Part shown: positions 61,419 to 64,000 of the stretch, in pieces
Layout: each line of letters starts with the position of its first letter
How positions within the stretch are numbered: position 1 is the first letter of the stretch
Source: Hyperoplus lanceolatus
Lineage: Eukaryota > Chordata > Actinopteri > Uranoscopiformes > Ammodytidae
Length of the DNA: 64,000 nt
Assembly: GCA_026929865.2 (NCBI GenBank)
Contig: CM049418.1
Span: 5,231,501-5,295,500, forward strand
Direction: 5' to 3'
Position numbers and translations under genes: made by a program
The notes under the pieces: model-generated
Databases searched by the model: none
What the model was told of the DNA's origin: nothing
Seen by the model: only the letters and a program-made list of their open reading frames with translations

Positions 61419-64000
61419 GTAAGACCAAAAACCTTTTATCAGATGAATGACGTTTGCCAATTTATAGAAAATCTTTTGAGTCTTGAGGCTTTTGTATTTG
61501 ATTAGCTCCTTTATATGTGTAAAAGCTGGCACTAAAAGCAAGTCATTCCATGTATGTATGTATCCATGTATAGCTTTTCACGGAGATGTTTTTTTCAGAA
61601 TTTTTTCCAATTGTCAAGCAGTTTGAATATGAAATACAGACTGACTCATTTGTACATTAATCACACTGTGCTACTGAGGGAATCGGCTGGAGTCAGCCTC
61701 AGTTCTGAAGAAAGAGTCATGACAAACGATGACTCAAATGTGCCTTCGACCTTTGTAGCATGTTCACTTTCTTTATACACTCATTAGAGTGTAAGTGTCA
61801 GTGTATTTGTGTACTGTGTTATACGGCTGACTTATACGGCCAGCAAATGGAGTTCACAAAGTTTCACTGCAGCTTAAGAGACTGCTTAATTCTCCGTTTG
61901 ATGCCCTCCCTGGTGGTGTGTCAACCTGCCACTGTGGGTGTGGTGCCATTTCCCAGTGACAAACCCAGGAGACTATGTCTAGCTATGGCGCCACATGCTC
62001 AATATTTGGGTCAGCTAGGGCTCTCTCACGTCACTGCTGATCTTAACCCCCTGTAGCCAGGAGGTGAATTGGGATAATTGTGCACCAGTTCAAAAATGTG
62101 ATCAGAAATGTATTTAGTGTTGCATCTATTAAAGGATATTCTTTCAGGGAATTTTGAATTGTTGTTTTGTGTGGCTCATCTGTTCCCCCCACTGTGCCTT
62201 ACAGTTGAGCAGTGAGAGCAGACTTGAGGTTGTATGCTGGCTTTTCGTGTGTGACTTACTTTGTTTAACTCCCCCATTTGTTATTGCAGCTTTGTCACAG
62301 ACGCTCTCAAGGTTTTCAGTGAGAGGACAATTGTAAGACCACTTTATTGTACCATAGCACTAACCATGAGGACTGCCTATGCCATTTTACAGACAAATAA
62401 CATATTTCTTTCTCATGATTTCAATGGATTGCCCATTTTCGTTCTTTGCCTGGTCTGCCCTCCGTCCCTCTCCCACCCACGCCCTACCCCAATCTACTTG
62501 TTTTAAACAGCAGCACACTCAATGCTGTAATTTCTTAGTTCTCCCCCCCTTCCCCTCATTCCCTTCCACTTTCATAATTTATCTCAAAGCATCAGGCTGT
62601 ATTGCAGTTATAAACCATGAGGAATGAACAACACCACCCTTTTTCCATTGATAGACAAATTCATTCAACATCTTTTTTTTTCATTTCATTGCTTGTTTTT
62701 TGGGACTTGATTGGCATTCAACACACTCCAAGCTTGAGAATGAAGGAAGAGACGAAGTGGAGAACAATGAAGGAAAAAAGAGGGAGAAAGGGAAAAGAGA
62801 AATTCATTCATTTGCCTAGTTTATAGCCTACGCATACACTCATGAAATACTTGTACATACTTGTTTTTTGTGATACTCGAATGATTGTGGAAAGATGAAA
62901 AACATGACACATGTCATGGCAGTTTATACTCAATCAGACTTATTCATCAGACCCAATTTTCTATTTTCCTCAAATATAAAATGTAAGACACTCGTCCCAA
63001 ATTACAATTAATCCTACCATATGTGGGACAAGTACACACTCACTGTGGAATAGTCGCCCCTGTTCTACGTGCTTCTACTCCTGTGTTATCCACTTTGGTT
63101 CCACTGCAAACATCTCGCCACACAATTTGTGCGAATGTAGCAAAACTTGCCAACAAAATCTGCCAAATACATTCATGTTAGGTTAAGAGTAAAATTCTTA
63201 GATAAACTACTCGAGCAGAGGTCAAATGGATCAGATGGAGAGAAAGAGAAACCAGGAGGGAAACACCTCCGCAATAACGATGCACTCGTGAGCGGCACGC
63301 TTCCATCATTCCCATGCCGAATTAGCTGGGTCACACGGCAATCAGAGCTGCTGCACTGTCTAGGATGACATGTTCCTGTCCTTCACACGCCAGGCATATC
63401 AGACACGGGGCCCACATATCAACGTGTCTGGCCAAACAAAAACAGACTGGAAGCTTCGAAACACCAGAAAAAGAAGTCTCACTAAATGCAGATGATGTTG
63501 TAATTTACATTACTGCAATACAAATAAAAAAGGCTGCATTTTAGGGTTTCAGAGGAGTGTTTGAAATTCACAGATTGCAAGGAAGACAGCCTAGAATTAA
63601 CTTGAACTCATATGAACAGCAGCCACACTTACATGTGTTTTGCATATTGTTAAGAAGGAGGAAAATGGTTGAGTAGCACACTTAGTCCTCTATGTTTTCT
63701 GGTTATGCATGTGTGCTAACTCAACATGTTTTACAAATGGGAACAAAAAACAATGCTAGACCACATGCTGTCTTATAAACAGTGCACAGTACTGGTTTTG
63801 CTGGTAAGCTAATGTGGTTATCCGTCTACTTCAGCACAAACAGAAGAAGCTTGTACACTGCTTTCAAGGAATGGAAACAACGTGTTTTCATGTCACTGAG
63901 CTAAATGTTTGAGAGTCCTCTCTCGTGGGGTAATTGGTATTGAAATGGGATCAATTCTAGACACATTGGGATCATTTTTCAGTGGACATGAAAATACTTC
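61419..64000 (+). other. scn1la intron 16, runs off the window
   Basis: 2.6 kb with no recognisable next exon; the expected EACFTEGC-type linker sequence is not seen. The gene therefore continues to the right. A CT-rich run lies near 62,455-62,570. Confidence 0.75.

Noticed and set aside
61419..64000. Search for sodium channel exon 17 onward
   Set aside because: No sequence resembling the EACFTEGC linker or domain III was found, so the gene is reported as running off the window rather than truncated.

Overview
The window is vertebrate, and almost certainly a ray-finned (teleost, probably percomorph) genome. Genes are split by introns, there are very long CA/GT/GATA microsatellites, tRNA-derived SINEs and a fish-type Tc1 transposon, and the two recognisable protein-coding genes are a cordon-bleu-like gene and a brain-type voltage-gated sodium channel alpha subunit. 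These two gene types also lie close together in mammals (COBLL1 next to the SCN3A/SCN2A cluster).

Layout. Positions 1-31,600 are a gene-poor flank in which I recognise no host exon. It holds microsatellites, a TTAA-bounded MITE (5,238-5,595), a GGGCACTAGAA-type minisatellite (7,836-8,273), a run of three different terminal-inverted-repeat elements separated only by (TA)n tracts (9,562-12,562), and blocks that look like candidate conserved non-coding DNA. Positions 31,605-37,257 hold eight exons of cobll1 on the minus strand (752 codons in one continuous frame). The C-terminal WH2 exon(s) were not found. Candidate 5' non-coding exons of cobll1 lie at 38.1 and 39.0 kb.

Positions 42.4-44.4 kb hold the probable promoter region of the sodium channel: CCAAT and TATA boxes, candidate leader exons, and two RE1/NRSE-like silencer motifs 214 bp apart. 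Positions 46,612-48,243 are a complete Tc1/mariner element with an open 342-codon transposase, and a second copy of the TTAA MITE follows at 48,436-48,698. Both insertions fall in the 5' leader intron of the channel gene.

From 48,843 to 61,418 there are 17 coding exons of an scn1la-type sodium channel (16 used per transcript, 1,150 codons). They cover the N-terminus, domain I, the I-II linker, domain II and the start of the II-III linker with its ankyrin-G motif. Domains III and IV lie beyond 64,000. The exons show a U12-type AT-AC intron 2, mutually exclusive exons 5N and 5A, and two GC-AG introns (9 and 13). The two host genes are divergently transcribed (head to head). I found no new multi-gene system; the interest lies in splicing features, RE1-type control elements and transposon structures.
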